DNA from: Glossina fuscipes
Lineage: Eukaryota > Arthropoda > Insecta > Diptera > Glossinidae
DNA length: 64,000 bases
Direction: 5' to 3'
Assembly (NCBI RefSeq): GCF_014805625.2
Contig: NW_023998423.1
Location: 4,110,672 to 4,174,671 of the forward strand
Each line of letters opens with the position of its first letter. Position 1 is the first letter of the stretch. Shown piece by piece: positions 1-11,099 of the stretch. A program made the translations under genes and the position numbers. The notes under the pieces are model-generated. The model was not told the DNA's origin and ran no database searches. It saw nothing but the letters and a program-made list of their open reading frames with translations.

Positions 1-2640
1 TCTTACTCTATTTAGCATATAAACAACCGAAAATTCATTGAGCTGTATAAAAAAAAAGCCCAATGTGAAAATGTGGAATTCTTCTTCTTCTTCGGTTATT
101 CAGCAAATCAACAACCGAAAGTTCACTGAGATGTGTAAAGCATAATGAATTTTTTTTTTGAAAAATTATGTGCAATCACTGGAGTATTGTTTCTTCTACC
201 AAAAATAGAGAAGTCGACATCATAATCTTAGTCAAAGTTTATATAAATTTTAAATTTATATATTATTATTTAACGAAACCCATATATACATTTCAAGGAT
301 TCAGTCGATTTATTGTTAGTGAAGATAAAGAAGATAATTTCGGCAACAGTTGTTAGATAGCTGAACAAATCTTTAGATGAGAAGATCGATGGAGGGGAAG
401 ATGAACGAACCGAGTGTTAGGAATTCGCTTAGAAATATATGACTCGGGCAATACAATAATATACAAATATAAATGCATATGCTTGCTTGTATATCTCTAA
501 CGCTATAAGAGGTATGACAACGGACGACTAAAATAAGTAAATATCTTCCAATTGCAATAAAAAGATAATTTATTGTTCAAGGTTAATAGTTGATCTTTTT
601 AGAAAGTTTAATTTCATTTTTCAGATAGGAGCTACCGTGCTCCTTAGTTGCTGACCACCCGTTCTATTTTCAATAACTTTCTTTGCCCTTGAATGAGTGC
701 ATGCGTGCAATGCTTTGACACACGACCATCGTAAAATATAAAACAAGTCAAGGTTTACTTACGTCTTTAATGACTTTGTGCCGTTAAACATTTTATTTTT
801 GTATAATCAGTAAATTTCTTTAAAAAAATTAAAAAACGTATAAACAAATAAATGAGCAATTAAAAATTAATGTTAAGTTTCGGGACAAGGTTAAAAGTTA
901 AATAAAATTTGAAATTTTCAAAACAGAAAAGTAATAACACTTACTACTAACTACCGCTGCTGCTTCTCATGCTTGCTTTGAGTTAATAGAAAGAAAAAAA
1001 ACAATAACGACAACAATAACAACAACAAAAAATAGAATGAATTCTTACTCAAAGCGATCGATGGCTTAGATGGCCTCGTCAAACAATTAACTTTCTTCTG
1101 TTTGTAACACAACATAATTTCCTTGTTTTTTTTTTTATGGCATTCTGTTGTGTTATTTCTAGCAGTACCACCTACTACTGTGTGTCAAAACCGCAAAATC
1201 ATTTTCTGTACACATTCCGAACTATGTCCGCACTACTTGCTTGCATAGACCTTGTGTTTTATGTCTATTGTTAAATGAATAGTGAACATATTAAGCCATG
1301 ACTCCTGTTGTGTTTTGAAACAATTAAGCGAACGACCATGTCTGAGTCCAAGAACGTCTCAGCCTGTCAATAGCATATATATAATCTTTGGAAAGCGAAT
1401 AAAACACATTTCACAAGTAAGTCTTTGTAAGAATTCATTTAATTTTCGTTTTTTTTTTGTTTGCAAAACAAATATATGTATATATATCTATATATATATA
1501 TATATATCTATACATATATATAAAAAGATTTTTGTAGGGTCATGCATATGCTTTGCTTCATTTACTAGGCTTTCATGCTTTGCGGTTTAATCGAATTTAA
1601 AGATTTCTAAGGTTATTGTTATTGCTCGGTTATTGTTATTTACGCCTATGACCTATGAATGTATCATAAAAAACAATCAAAACATCGAAAAAAAAAGAAG
1701 ACGAAAACATCTTTCAAACCAATTGAGATAAACAATTATTTACGCCTTCAGTGTCGTATGTTTGCAAACTTTTCTAGCATTTTCTTAAGGTTGTCAATTA
1801 AAGCAGATAGCATTTTACCATAAGATTTATTTCTGATTTACAAAAAAAAAAAAAAAAAAAAAAAGGAAAAGGCATAAATTATAAAAGAATTTTGACATAA
1901 CATAAACAAGAAAAACAACTAACTCTCAAATAACTTAGGATTATTACGAAAATTCTTGGAAATTTTGAATAATATCTTTAGCAAATACCCGAAGCACTTA
2001 AAAACGCTAGGAAAAGGTAAGCAGCATAAGTAAATTAGTTAAGCAGCTAAAAAATATCAAAATATTTGAAAGCCGTTTAGGTTCGTTGGCATTGATTTAA
2101 TTCATTTGAGATCACTTTGACGATACATAGCCCATATATATTTTCAAGATATCAAAACATTCATATTCACTCATATATGCAGTAAGCACTTTTGCTTATC
2201 ATTATATTCATGCTTTCTGCTTAAAGGATTATAAGCAAATGATTATAGATTTAACAATGCCAGCAGTGGCTTGCCTTAGGAGAACAAATCCAAGTTTAAG
2301 CTTAATTTTCATAAGGCACTCAATCGACATAATAATTCGTTTGCATTTTTTAACGCTTTTTCTAATGAAAAGTAACTGAACTTTATTCTAATACTTAATA
2401 GCAATGTCGCGTACGCAACACTGCAAAGCCCATAAGTCATACGAGTATATTCTGTGGTAATTCTCTCCATGCTTTAAAGTACTATATGAGAGACATGATC
2501 GCTTCTTTAAATACCTATTGCATGGACCTGTCCATCCCTCTGTCCGTCTAGTCTTTTCGCATTTGCTCTTCGACATTCATTCCCAAATAAAAAACACTGA
2601 AATTCAAATCTGGAACTTAATGCAAATTTTGACTAAAATT
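1..2640. other. AT-rich noncoding stretch
   Basis: I see no gene here. Apparent ORFs are short, contain TA or poly-T low complexity and lack any domain signature. The stretch holds a TA/TATC microsatellite at about 1471-1522 and an A run at 1842-1864. No splice-flanked coding segment stood out. Confidence 0.6.
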
Positions 2641-2648
2641 AAAAAAAA

Positions 2649-2876
2649 AACAAGATAGAAAGTAATATTCGGCAATGACCGAATCTTGCATAACCATTAC
2701 ATAAACGCTTGGTCCACTTAGGATCTTAATTTCCGAGAAACGCTCCTAAACTTTAGGTATTAAACGTCCAGCCTAATTAAATTATAACTAACACACTTTA
2801 TCGCATTCTAGTCTGCAACTCCTTTACTTTGATGCCCCCCATATCGAGCCCATCCTTCAGTGGGGGGTACAAAAAG
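2649..2876 (+). repeat. Short copy of the dispersed TTCGGTC/GACCGAA repeat
   Basis: The left end reads AACAAGATAGAAAGTAATA followed by TTCGGCAATGACCGAA at 2668-2683, and the right end reads CATCCTTCAGTGGGGGGTAC. The same head and tail arrangement bounds the roughly 800 bp copy at 40052-40850 (TTCGGTCGTTAGCGAA and CATCCTTCGGTGATGGATA). Here head and tail are only about 230 bp apart, so this looks like an internally deleted copy. The type of mobile element is not recognised. Confidence 0.5.
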
Positions 2877-5052
2877 AAATAAATAAATTAGTGCTTAAGT
2901 GATTAGACTAAGGAACAGTCAAAGTATGGAAAATTTTGCTTATGAGATAAAATTTGAAAAGGCTCGCGATCTGTTAGACGGATGCAAATAAGTGTATTCG
3001 TTAAATAACAAGAAGAAAATGCAACGCTTTCAGTCCCCGAAAAGGTGTCATTAATATTTTCGAATGCTTTGTATTGCGGCAGCCATCACTATGGTATAAG
3101 CAGTTTCCAAAAGTTTAGTTTTCCTCGACATGCGTTCAGTGACTACACAACGCAAACGCGTCAATTGTCATAGCACAAAAGACGGTAGGAAAACAGCTTT
3201 ACAAACGCATTTATCTTCGCCAAATTCAGGTGTGCGTTGGATTTGTAAAGTGAACAAAAAGAAGTAAAAGTATTTAGTGTACCTTCCTTTAGGTGCGAAA
3301 TAAAAAAGTAACTACAGTGAGACGACAGATTGTACGAAGTGCTTAGAATGCAGGACGACTAACGAGACATGAGGTGTTTGCAGTCTACAAGAGCAGCGGC
3401 AGCACGATCAACAATAATACATATGACGTCAACAGGATGGCCGGATTCTGTTGGAGGAGCTTGAGTTGAAGATAAGAACAATTATATTGATTTTCAAGTT
3501 TTATAAGACGATGTTATTGCCCTGAAATTGCAAGATAAATGGGGGCACACAGAAATAATAATAAATGAAATAAGGAACCATTTCTGTAACACAATCGAAA
3601 AGTTTTTCTGGAAATTTGGCTTTTGGGGATAGCAGCAACCGTAAGTCTAACAATTCGAATTTTTTACAATATCCTTGCATTGTCTAATAAAGCCCCTGGG
3701 ATATTTTTGGAAAGTCAATTTTTTTTTGTTAACAAAGGACCTTTTTTTCTGTTTTCTTCAAAAGTTGCACTTTTTTCATTCCAATCATATAAAATTCGAT
3801 ATTTTTAGAAACTCTTACGAGATGCTTTGGCTATTGGCGTTTAGGTTACGTGATTTTTTTTTTTTTTTTTGGACTAAAATATGGATCGGTTGTATTGCTT
3901 GTCCTGGAGCTCCTTAAATGGATAGTGCTTTTGTGAGAATGGCTCAAGTGCTGCCCTTTTTTGTAATATTTACATACATGTGTAGTATCCTCTACGAGCG
4001 TTAACTTTTCTTCCATCTAAAAAATTGTCAATAAAAACTCTTTTTTTGGGCTACTGGGGCGGTGGCACTGCGTAAAAGCCAAGTCGACCAATATGTAAAT
4101 AAAGAAAGAAAGAAAAAAACTGAACCTGCATTTTCCTCTAGAGCTTAATCATAATTAACCATAATTTACATCTCGACAGATATGACTTACACTGTTAAAA
4201 GCTAAATTAATACGAGTAGTGCAACATACTGCTAAAAATTGTTTAGTTAAAATTTGAATAACTAACCAACCAAGACCAGTTAATGATCCGACATCTTTTC
4301 GAAGAAAATCACTTTAGTGCAATATTCACCGAAAATATTTCCACCTCCAAGTTAATAATAAAACATCTAACATAAACGGCACACTTGCTTATTTACTTAT
4401 TAATAAGACTCACTTGCAATTCTTGTCTGCCGAGTAAAAACTAGTTTATAACTTAAAATGTGAATTCTACCTACACCATAAGTAATTTAAATTAAATTAG
4501 CAAAAAAAACATAAAATATAAAAAATAAATAAAAAAAAAAAACAAATAAAAGTAAAAGAAAACAAAGAACTTGTATACAAAGTCAAAGTGTATAGGTATG
4601 TCGATAACTCATAATCATGACACTCAACCATAAGAGCATAATGCTGCTTGCAGGTGTGTTCAAATTATTGCGCGAATGCTTTTCTAGCGAGGATAAATCA
4701 GTTAGTTGAACTCTATGTGACATTAGATGAAAGTTTAAATTGAGAAAGACGCCGTCCCAACAAAAACTACATGTGCCGAATAGAGAGAACTAATTTCAAA
4801 TAGATTCAGTTAAGTCTATATAGCATCGCTAACTACCAATGCAGGCCATTGAGTCGCATTGAAGCATATCAAAGCATACTTAAGAACTGATGTGACCTTT
4901 TCGTTACGTAAAAGGATGAGGCACTCGTTCGGCCATTGCGCTGTTGAAGACTACCAAACTTTTTTCTTTATTAATTATACGTTCTACATGTAGATTGAAC
5001 CGACGCTAGCCTAGATCAGAAATTGAAGCGAATTCTTTCAATTGTCAAAATG
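2877..5052. other. AT-rich noncoding stretch
   Basis: No gene is seen. T-rich segments near 3718-3870 produce apparent ORFs of Phe/Leu-rich low complexity. A CRE-like TGACGTCA octamer lies near 3424-3431; as a single site it has no weight on its own. A-rich tracts occur at about 4500-4565. Confidence 0.55.
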
Positions 5053-5062
5053 NNNNNNNNNN
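5053..5062. other. Assembly gap (10 N)
   Basis: Ten ambiguous bases, probably a fixed-size placeholder between contigs, so distances across it are not reliable. Confidence 0.95.
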
Positions 5063-5149
5063 AATATAATTTATATTTAGGTAGTCACGCATACATGTAT
5101 GCTTTTGAAATAAAACAGCAGCAACAACAACAACATAACGTAACAGCGA

Positions 5150-6500
5150 AAAAATAAAATGAAAAAATTAAAAAAAAAAAAAAAATGCCGAAACAATTCC
5201 CTGTCATTTCATTTTATGTCAGGTTTTTGATTACTTTGTAAAATTTGTTGTGCTGTTGAAAATGCAATTACTACCGTATACAAAAAGGTTCAACCATTAA
5301 ACAGGAGAAGAAGAACAAGAAGAAGAAGAAGAAGAAAGAGCGACCGTGTGCTAAGTAAGGTCTATATCTATAAACAGCGTATATGTGTTACGTATATATG
5401 AACCGAGTAGAGAAGTGTGTATGGTATTACAAACATGTTGTTGTTTTTATTGTTGCTGTTAATGATGTTGATGAGATCGTAGGTAAGTTCGTATTTTTAT
5501 GTTTAGTGTATGGTGGCATAACCTTCACCATCGCCTTCGCCATCGCTATACTACCACCATGTATGGAACAATTTATAAGTGTATCTACATGGTGTATATA
5601 TATATATATGTATATGTATATGTATATACATGCACATGTACATGCATATGCACATTCACATCCACAGAAGGTATCCCCCTCAAACAGACATTTAAAATGT
5701 CGTCGCTTACGATAAGAAAGTGAAATATTTATTACCGCTAAAGTTACACTAAATTCCAAGAATTTAACACACAATACACAACGGTTGAGCTTAAGACAGC
5801 ACAATGTTTCGTTTCGTTTCGTTTATTTATTCATTTATTTATTTATTTTTTTCATTTTTTTTCTCAAAAATTTTAGTATAAAAAGACAGACAACACAAAA
5901 GATTACCACAACAGCCAACAACAGCCAACAACAATGAAACGTGATAAAAAAAAAAGAAGCAAAACCACACATACACATAGGTGTATGTGTATGCATGCGT
6001 ATAATCCTTTACGATATTCTATTAAATCAATAGTTTTTAACATCGGAACAATTGAAGTTTTTCTTCTTCTTCTTGCTCTTTTTCTTTTTTTTCATGTTTT
6101 TTATGTTATGTTATTAGAAATTAAAATGTTCGGTTGCGATTGTAATTTTCTTAAGTCGTTGAAAAATTAATTTGTAATCGCTGAAAAGAGCCAATCATCA
6201 ATAATAAACTCAAGCATAATATGTGTCTACATGTCTGCTGTCTCTCGTGGCCTTTTCAACGAGAATGTTCTTATATTTCCCCGTCATAACCTATTATTAC
6301 GAGTATTAACGATTTTGATTGGTTTCGAAAATTTTCGAAAGCAATTACAACTCAATCGTAGACGACAGCTTTAATAAAGAAAGTCAACTGTTCTTTTACA
6401 GTTATTCGCTCATTTAGTTTACGAATAAATCCTGTTTTCGATTCCTCGCTACTTTTGTTAAATAAATAAACAAAAGAGAATTTACGAATAGATTACAATT

Positions 6501-6538
<38 letters not shown>

Positions 6539-6540
6539 TT
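5150..6540. repeat. Simple-sequence island
   Basis: Poly-A at 5168-5186, a GAA/AGA run at about 5305-5337, a TA/TG mixture at about 5595-5655, GTTTC pentamers at about 5805-5822 running into ATTT tetramers to about 5848, and an A run at 6506-6533. The overlapping ORFs here (for example Tyr/Ile runs or His/Cys runs) are translations of these repeats. A TATAAAAA at about 5878 lies some 55 bp upstream of CAACAATGAAACG, but the ORF that follows is low complexity and is not called as a gene. Confidence 0.75.
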
Positions 6541-6589
6541 AACACTAGAACTTGCGGAGAAGAGATTTAATAGGTTTAGCAACGTAGCG

Positions 6590-6800
6590 CTATTCATACC
6601 AACGACCATTGACCGTTAATTATAGTTTTCGCATATAATTCATCACAATTTTGCTCTCTATGTGCCTCAAGGGCATTTCTAAAGGGCGTTCATAATTATG
6701 CCAGGGAAGCATTAATAACGCATCAAACATGTTTACATCAAAGGCAATTATGACCTTGAAAATTTGTACTTTATTTAGTTACTTTAATTAAGTTAAATAT
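6590..6800. promoter_or_regulatory. Candidate enhancer-like motif cluster
   Basis: Several recognisable transcription-factor words crowd together: CATAATTATG (palindromic homeodomain core, about 6690-6699), TGTTTACA (forkhead-type, about 6730-6737), CAATTA next to TGACCTTGA at 6751-6759. The last is the reverse complement of TCAAGGTCA, the FTZ-F1 type nuclear-receptor site, and a Ftz homeodomain core adjoining an FTZ-F1 site is a known composite arrangement in Drosophila. The words are seen directly; regulatory activity is inferred. AT-rich DNA makes homeodomain cores frequent, so confidence is low. Confidence 0.25.
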
Positions 6801-7850
6801 TTTATTGATATTATATTCTGCGGATCGTTTCAATATTCTCCTATTGATCATAACAACTGTGAATCTTCGAATTTAGCAAACCATTTGACAGGCACAGAGT
6901 ATAGATTCAAGGAATAGAATTCCTAAGGAATCCAATATTGTGTTGGAATTATGTGACCAACGTTGCTTTCATTCGAAGGACAATATTAGGATTAACAGGG
7001 TAGGGTGGTATGGATGCTGTAGTCTCTTTAATGTATATCTTATGCATATCTTTCAAAGTCCATCTTTTATATTGTCCTAGGGAGGACAATATTTGGATTA
7101 GCATTCGAGTACTACTTTTGCCAGGAATACTTTTATCAGGCATTTTCCGAAGGGCGTTCTTTCGAGAGATGCTTTAGACAACGGTACTCTTGTCTGGGGT
7201 GCATTCTTTTGGTTAACCCTTCTTGCGCGATCTTGTTTTTCTTTGCCTTGAAAAGCAAAGGTGGTCCCAGATTACTTTCTTGTCCACACGTTACATTTCT
7301 ATTCCAGGAACAAACAGGTCATTGCCTGAACAGAACTCCACAAGATGAAACGGTATTCTACTAGGTCTGTTAAGCGGCATATGTACGTATTAAATAGACC
7401 GCAGAGACAGGACAACGAACGGGCGCAGGTGTCTGACTTAGTTAAATGGATTTTTGTTGATTAAGAATATATTGTAGGGATGCAAAACCGTAGTTTATTT
7501 TCAAGCCTTACTTTTCCTCTGCATTTTATCATTAGAATTACCGATAAGCTTTCTCAACTTCCAAGCTTCAAAAAAATGGTTATATAACATATGACTTAAT
7601 AACTGGTAAATATGTTCCACAAATCGAAGATCTGCTTTCGGTATGACTGATACAGGAATCTTGAAACTATATGCAGAACATAATATCTGACACTTTATTA
7701 AAATCATATTAGATTAACCCCATTGCCTTTTTCAAAATAGGGCCTGAGCAAATTTTAATTAATTATATTAATTAACATTATTAACTATTCAATAAGAAGC
7801 TCTAAACAACTTTTCTTTAAGCTCATGATACTTTTATTGCTTGTAGTAGA
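6800..7850. other. Noncoding stretch with a small palindrome
   Basis: No gene recognised. An inverted repeat ATATTGTCCT/AGGACAATAT spans 7069-7092 with a 4-base centre. It lies inside a minus-strand ORF of 64 codons (6949-7143) with no recognisable domain. The stretch is somewhat less AT-rich than its surroundings and could be decayed transposon sequence, but no family could be named. Confidence 0.4.
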
Positions 7851-7859
7851 AAGCTTTTA

Positions 7860-8061
7860 TCTTTATGCTGCTTAAGGCTTAGTAAGATATTTCTTTGCTC
7901 CTCAGGAGTGCTATTCCAGCGTGAAACAACCTCTCAAGTTTTATGAGCGGAAGAACGTCTTGGAGATGGACAAAGAAGAAGCATTATCCTGGATCGCTTC
8001 AAATTTGATATTGGAGGAGCCTCGTCTTGGCCTTACAGGTTCTTCGTCTCGGAGGAGGGTG
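7860..8061 (+). mobile_element. 3' internal remnant of an LTR retrotransposon with purine tract
   Basis: This GC-richer stretch ends in a purine-rich run (GGAGGAGGGTG, about 8051-8061) directly before a TGTT...AACA bounded segment. That is the place a polypurine tract takes before a 3' LTR. Short open stretches exist in two frames (one reads AEERLGDGQRRSIILDRFKF, another MDKEEALSWIASNLILEEPR), so it may be the decayed end of a polyprotein. Neither translation could be assigned to a known family. There is no 5' LTR, primer-binding site or reverse transcriptase upstream. Confidence 0.35.
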
Positions 8062-8461
8062 TGTTAGGCTAAGTTATGTTAAGACTTAGGAGTGGATAAT
8101 GGAGTGGACGGACGACAGGAGATAGGGGGGCCCCAATCAGATTTAGAGGTTTCGGATTGGGTTGTGTTAAAGCTACCAAAAGGCAACCTTGACGGGAGCC
8201 GTAAAGGAGTTGGCTCCAAATAGTCCGTGTCAAGGGGCGGACTGATCCGGTCGAGTAGGTTAAGCAGAACATAGGGGATAGGGGGAACGAAAAATTAGTT
8301 AGGCTACGCGAGAGTTAAGTTTACGAGGCTACGAGTTAGTTAAGTTTAGGCAAGAAGGGTTGTACGCTTCAAGCCTGCAAAGTGAATAGCATTATTGATA
8401 CTGATTGTAAGCGAAATTGAGAAATTAATAAATAAAGTGAAAGCGTCTGAATTCTAAAACA
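8062..8461 (+). mobile_element. Probable 3' LTR (400 bp)
   Basis: The segment starts TGTTAGGCTAAG and ends TTCTAAAACA, giving a TGTT...AACA terminal inverted repeat. It carries AATAAA at 8431-8436, about 25 bp before the end, as expected for LTR polyadenylation, and it is preceded by a purine tract. It is more GC-rich than neighbouring DNA. A matching LTR was not found in the window, so the element is incomplete. BEL/Pao or Ty3/gypsy origin cannot be decided from what is visible. Confidence 0.45.
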
Positions 8462-9430
8462 TTTAATGAAAAGCATTAAAACATAAAATTCTTGTAGAAG
8501 TATGAGCCTGGTGCCGCTGAGCTTACCTCAGCACCAGGGAATGGGCAGAAGCCCTCACAATATATATGCACCGGAGGTAAAACTATTGCTTATGCCTTAT
8601 AGTCGCTTTAACAATGTGAATACACACCTTACTGCGGTAGGGTGTACAACAATGATTCTATTAGCTCAATGCATTTTTTCCTTTCTCTTTCAATAAAGAC
8701 GAATAATGTGAGAATTCCTAGAGGTAATAGGACATTTTACTTTGCAACGTTGTCTTGAGCATTCAACGCGGAGCAAGTATGCTCGCAAGAGAGCTTACAA
8801 GTTGTACTTAAGCAATGCATTAAATCACTCAAATGATAGTCGCTTTGAAGCAATTAGAAAAATAGTCTTTTCTAAGAATATCATGAGCTTGCTTTTCGCT
8901 CAACGACCTTCATAAAGCACCTCTGTTGCAAACACGATGTGTTCATATTTCTGATGTTTTATTCCAGACTCCCTTCAAGTATACGTCATTGTTAAAGGAT
9001 AGCGATCTTTAGTCAGGATGGCTACGTACGATTACGTCAACACGTGTAACTTCTATCGATCTATGTCAGCTAATGTAACGTCTATTATCCGCTCTCAACC
9101 ATCGTTCGTGAGGTAGTTTGAAATTTTCAATCCTTTTGCCGCCTGTCTCCTCGGTATAGTTAGGAAGAGTTTAAATTGAAGTAAACCTTTTGCAGCCAAA
9201 CTCACGTTCACTTCGCGACAAATGAAAAAGCTGATGAAAGTCGTGTTCTAGATAATTATACATAGGCACGCATAACAAATCTTACATATATAGATAGTAG
9301 AAAAACATTTTTTCTCAAGCGCGGAAACTACATGTAAGAGAAATGCTTTCAAAAATGAAGGAGCAATTAAAAGAAGATAAAGTAAAAAAATTAAAACATT
9401 TAAGTATAAAGCCAATCATTTTATTCTATG
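8462..9430. other. Noncoding stretch
   Basis: No gene or named repeat is seen. Composition is mixed and the stretch has few simple repeats. ORFs are at most 64 codons, with no domain signature. Confidence 0.5.
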
Positions 9431-10461
9431 ATGAATTTTATTTCGTCTTTTTGTTCCTCTAAAAATAATTACCGTTCAGATGGGAGTTGATGGCCTTTAT
9501 GCCTTTTTTTTTCCCCCCTAGAGAGCAAAGATTTAACAAACCAATAAATAATAACAATGTATTTTGACAATAGCCACCACGACAACAATAATAATAATAT
9601 AATCCTGCAATAAGTAAGAGAAACACGACTGCGTGATGTTACGCACTTAAGATACGATGCAAACAAATGACGACCACGATGATGATGATAATGATGGTGG
9701 TGTTGATATTGAAATCTATATGAGTATATATACGCACATATACAAACATATTTATACACACATACACATACATATATACATACACAAGCGCATACAAGCA
9801 GAACAGAAGCAGTAAAATACATAATAATACACTCAGCAACTTTATGATGATGCAAGGAGGATAGCGAACAATCAGGCGGGCGAAATGCGCGAGATGGAAA
9901 CCCTCAGACAATAACAAATACGCAACAGCATTAAAATATCATCGTATTGCATTAAAAGGCACAAAAAACTAACATTATTCGTGGAATGAAAACATATTGG
10001 TAAAGTATGGAATTGCATGCCATAGTCGTCAGTCAGTCAGTCAGTCGGTCCAGTCCAACTGGCCACGTGAGAACATTAACGAAACATAAATGCATACATA
10101 TATATGTATGAGCTGACGAAGAGGAATAAGTGAGCGAGTAAGCAAAACTTAAGGAATTTAGTTGTGTGCTAAGACTGGCACAAACTTTTCAAGAATTTAT
10201 GTAGATGAAAACGTTGATTTCGTAAAATCAAAAAAAAAAAAAAAAAAAAAAAAATCGAAAAAAAAAATTACAAAAATAAAAAAGGAACCGAACGCTTAAA
10301 TGAAATGAAACTTTTAACCGAGCCAAAGAGTCCAACAAGACGGCAAGAAGGTAAACTTCATATTTAAGTAAATGGCCGGCACATGCATGTTGCCACTAAA
10401 CATGTTGCAAATAATAATGATGATGATCAAAATGATGATCGGGGTGCTCAATGGCAAACAA

Positions 10462-10517
10462 CGGCAGCGGCAATAGCAATAGCAGCAGCAGCAGCACCAG
10501 CAGCAGCAGCAGCAGCA
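10462..10517 (+). repeat. CAG/AGC trinucleotide tract
   Basis: An imperfect AGC tract interrupted by ACC. In one frame it gives a 24-codon ATG-started reading (10451-10525) rich in Asn/Ser; in another it gives poly-Ala inside a 62-codon ORF. Such tracts occur in fly coding exons, but here no splice signals or flanking non-repetitive coding sequence support an exon, so it is called a microsatellite. Confidence 0.75.
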
Positions 10518-10704
10518 TTGACTAAGTCTGAGCGTAGACCCGAGACCACACACGTCGATCGTATAATTTAAAACAGCTACAAGGTAGCACTGTTGCCGTT
10601 TTGATTGCTATTATTGTTATTGTTGTTGTTTTTGCTGAATTTGGGACCTTGCGAGAAATGATAAACGAAAATACCGAAAAAAAAGAGCACAATCACCAAC
10701 AACC

Positions 10705-10735
<31 letters not shown>

Positions 10736-10825
10736 TTCAAACCACTTTGTTGGTTAGCGCAGTCCCATAGTGTGTAGTATGTGTTTTATTTTTTTGCGTG
10801 CGCGCGCGCGTGTTTTTGTGTTTGG

Positions 10826-10826
<1 letters not shown>

Positions 10827-10864
<38 letters not shown>
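10827..10864 (+). repeat. TG dinucleotide microsatellite
   Basis: An uninterrupted TG run of about 19 units, preceded by a short GCGCGC tract at about 10799-10810. This alternating purine/pyrimidine DNA is likely to be length-polymorphic. Confidence 0.95.
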
Positions 10865-10865
<1 letters not shown>

Positions 10866-11099
10866 CATTTGAACACAGGACCTTCGTTGAAATCTTTTTA
10901 ATGAGAAAATCAAGTTTTTAGGTTTTTTTTTGCTTTCAATTTGATTTTTTTTTTTTACAAACTATTTTCAATTCATGTTCTCTCTGTTCCCTTAACAAAG
11001 CTTTTTAACACCTTGAGAACATTTTTTTTTAAATGGGATTTTTTTTTCTTTTTTTTTGTGTGACGCAACAATTTTCATTATATATGCATCTGTGTCGTT

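Noticed and set aside
5383..5804. Overlapping 110- and 125-codon ORFs on both strands
   Set aside because: Most residues come from TA/TG/CA repeats (Ile/Tyr and Cys/Ala/His runs). A GTAAGT donor near 5482 is present, but the frame before it has no recognisable domain.
9469..9917. 128- and 92-codon minus ORFs
   Set aside because: They are translations of ACATA and GATGAT simple repeats (Tyr/Val/Ile/His runs).
10314..10571. Poly-Cys and poly-Ala ORFs over the CAG tract
   Set aside because: Low-complexity products of a trinucleotide repeat with no coding flank.
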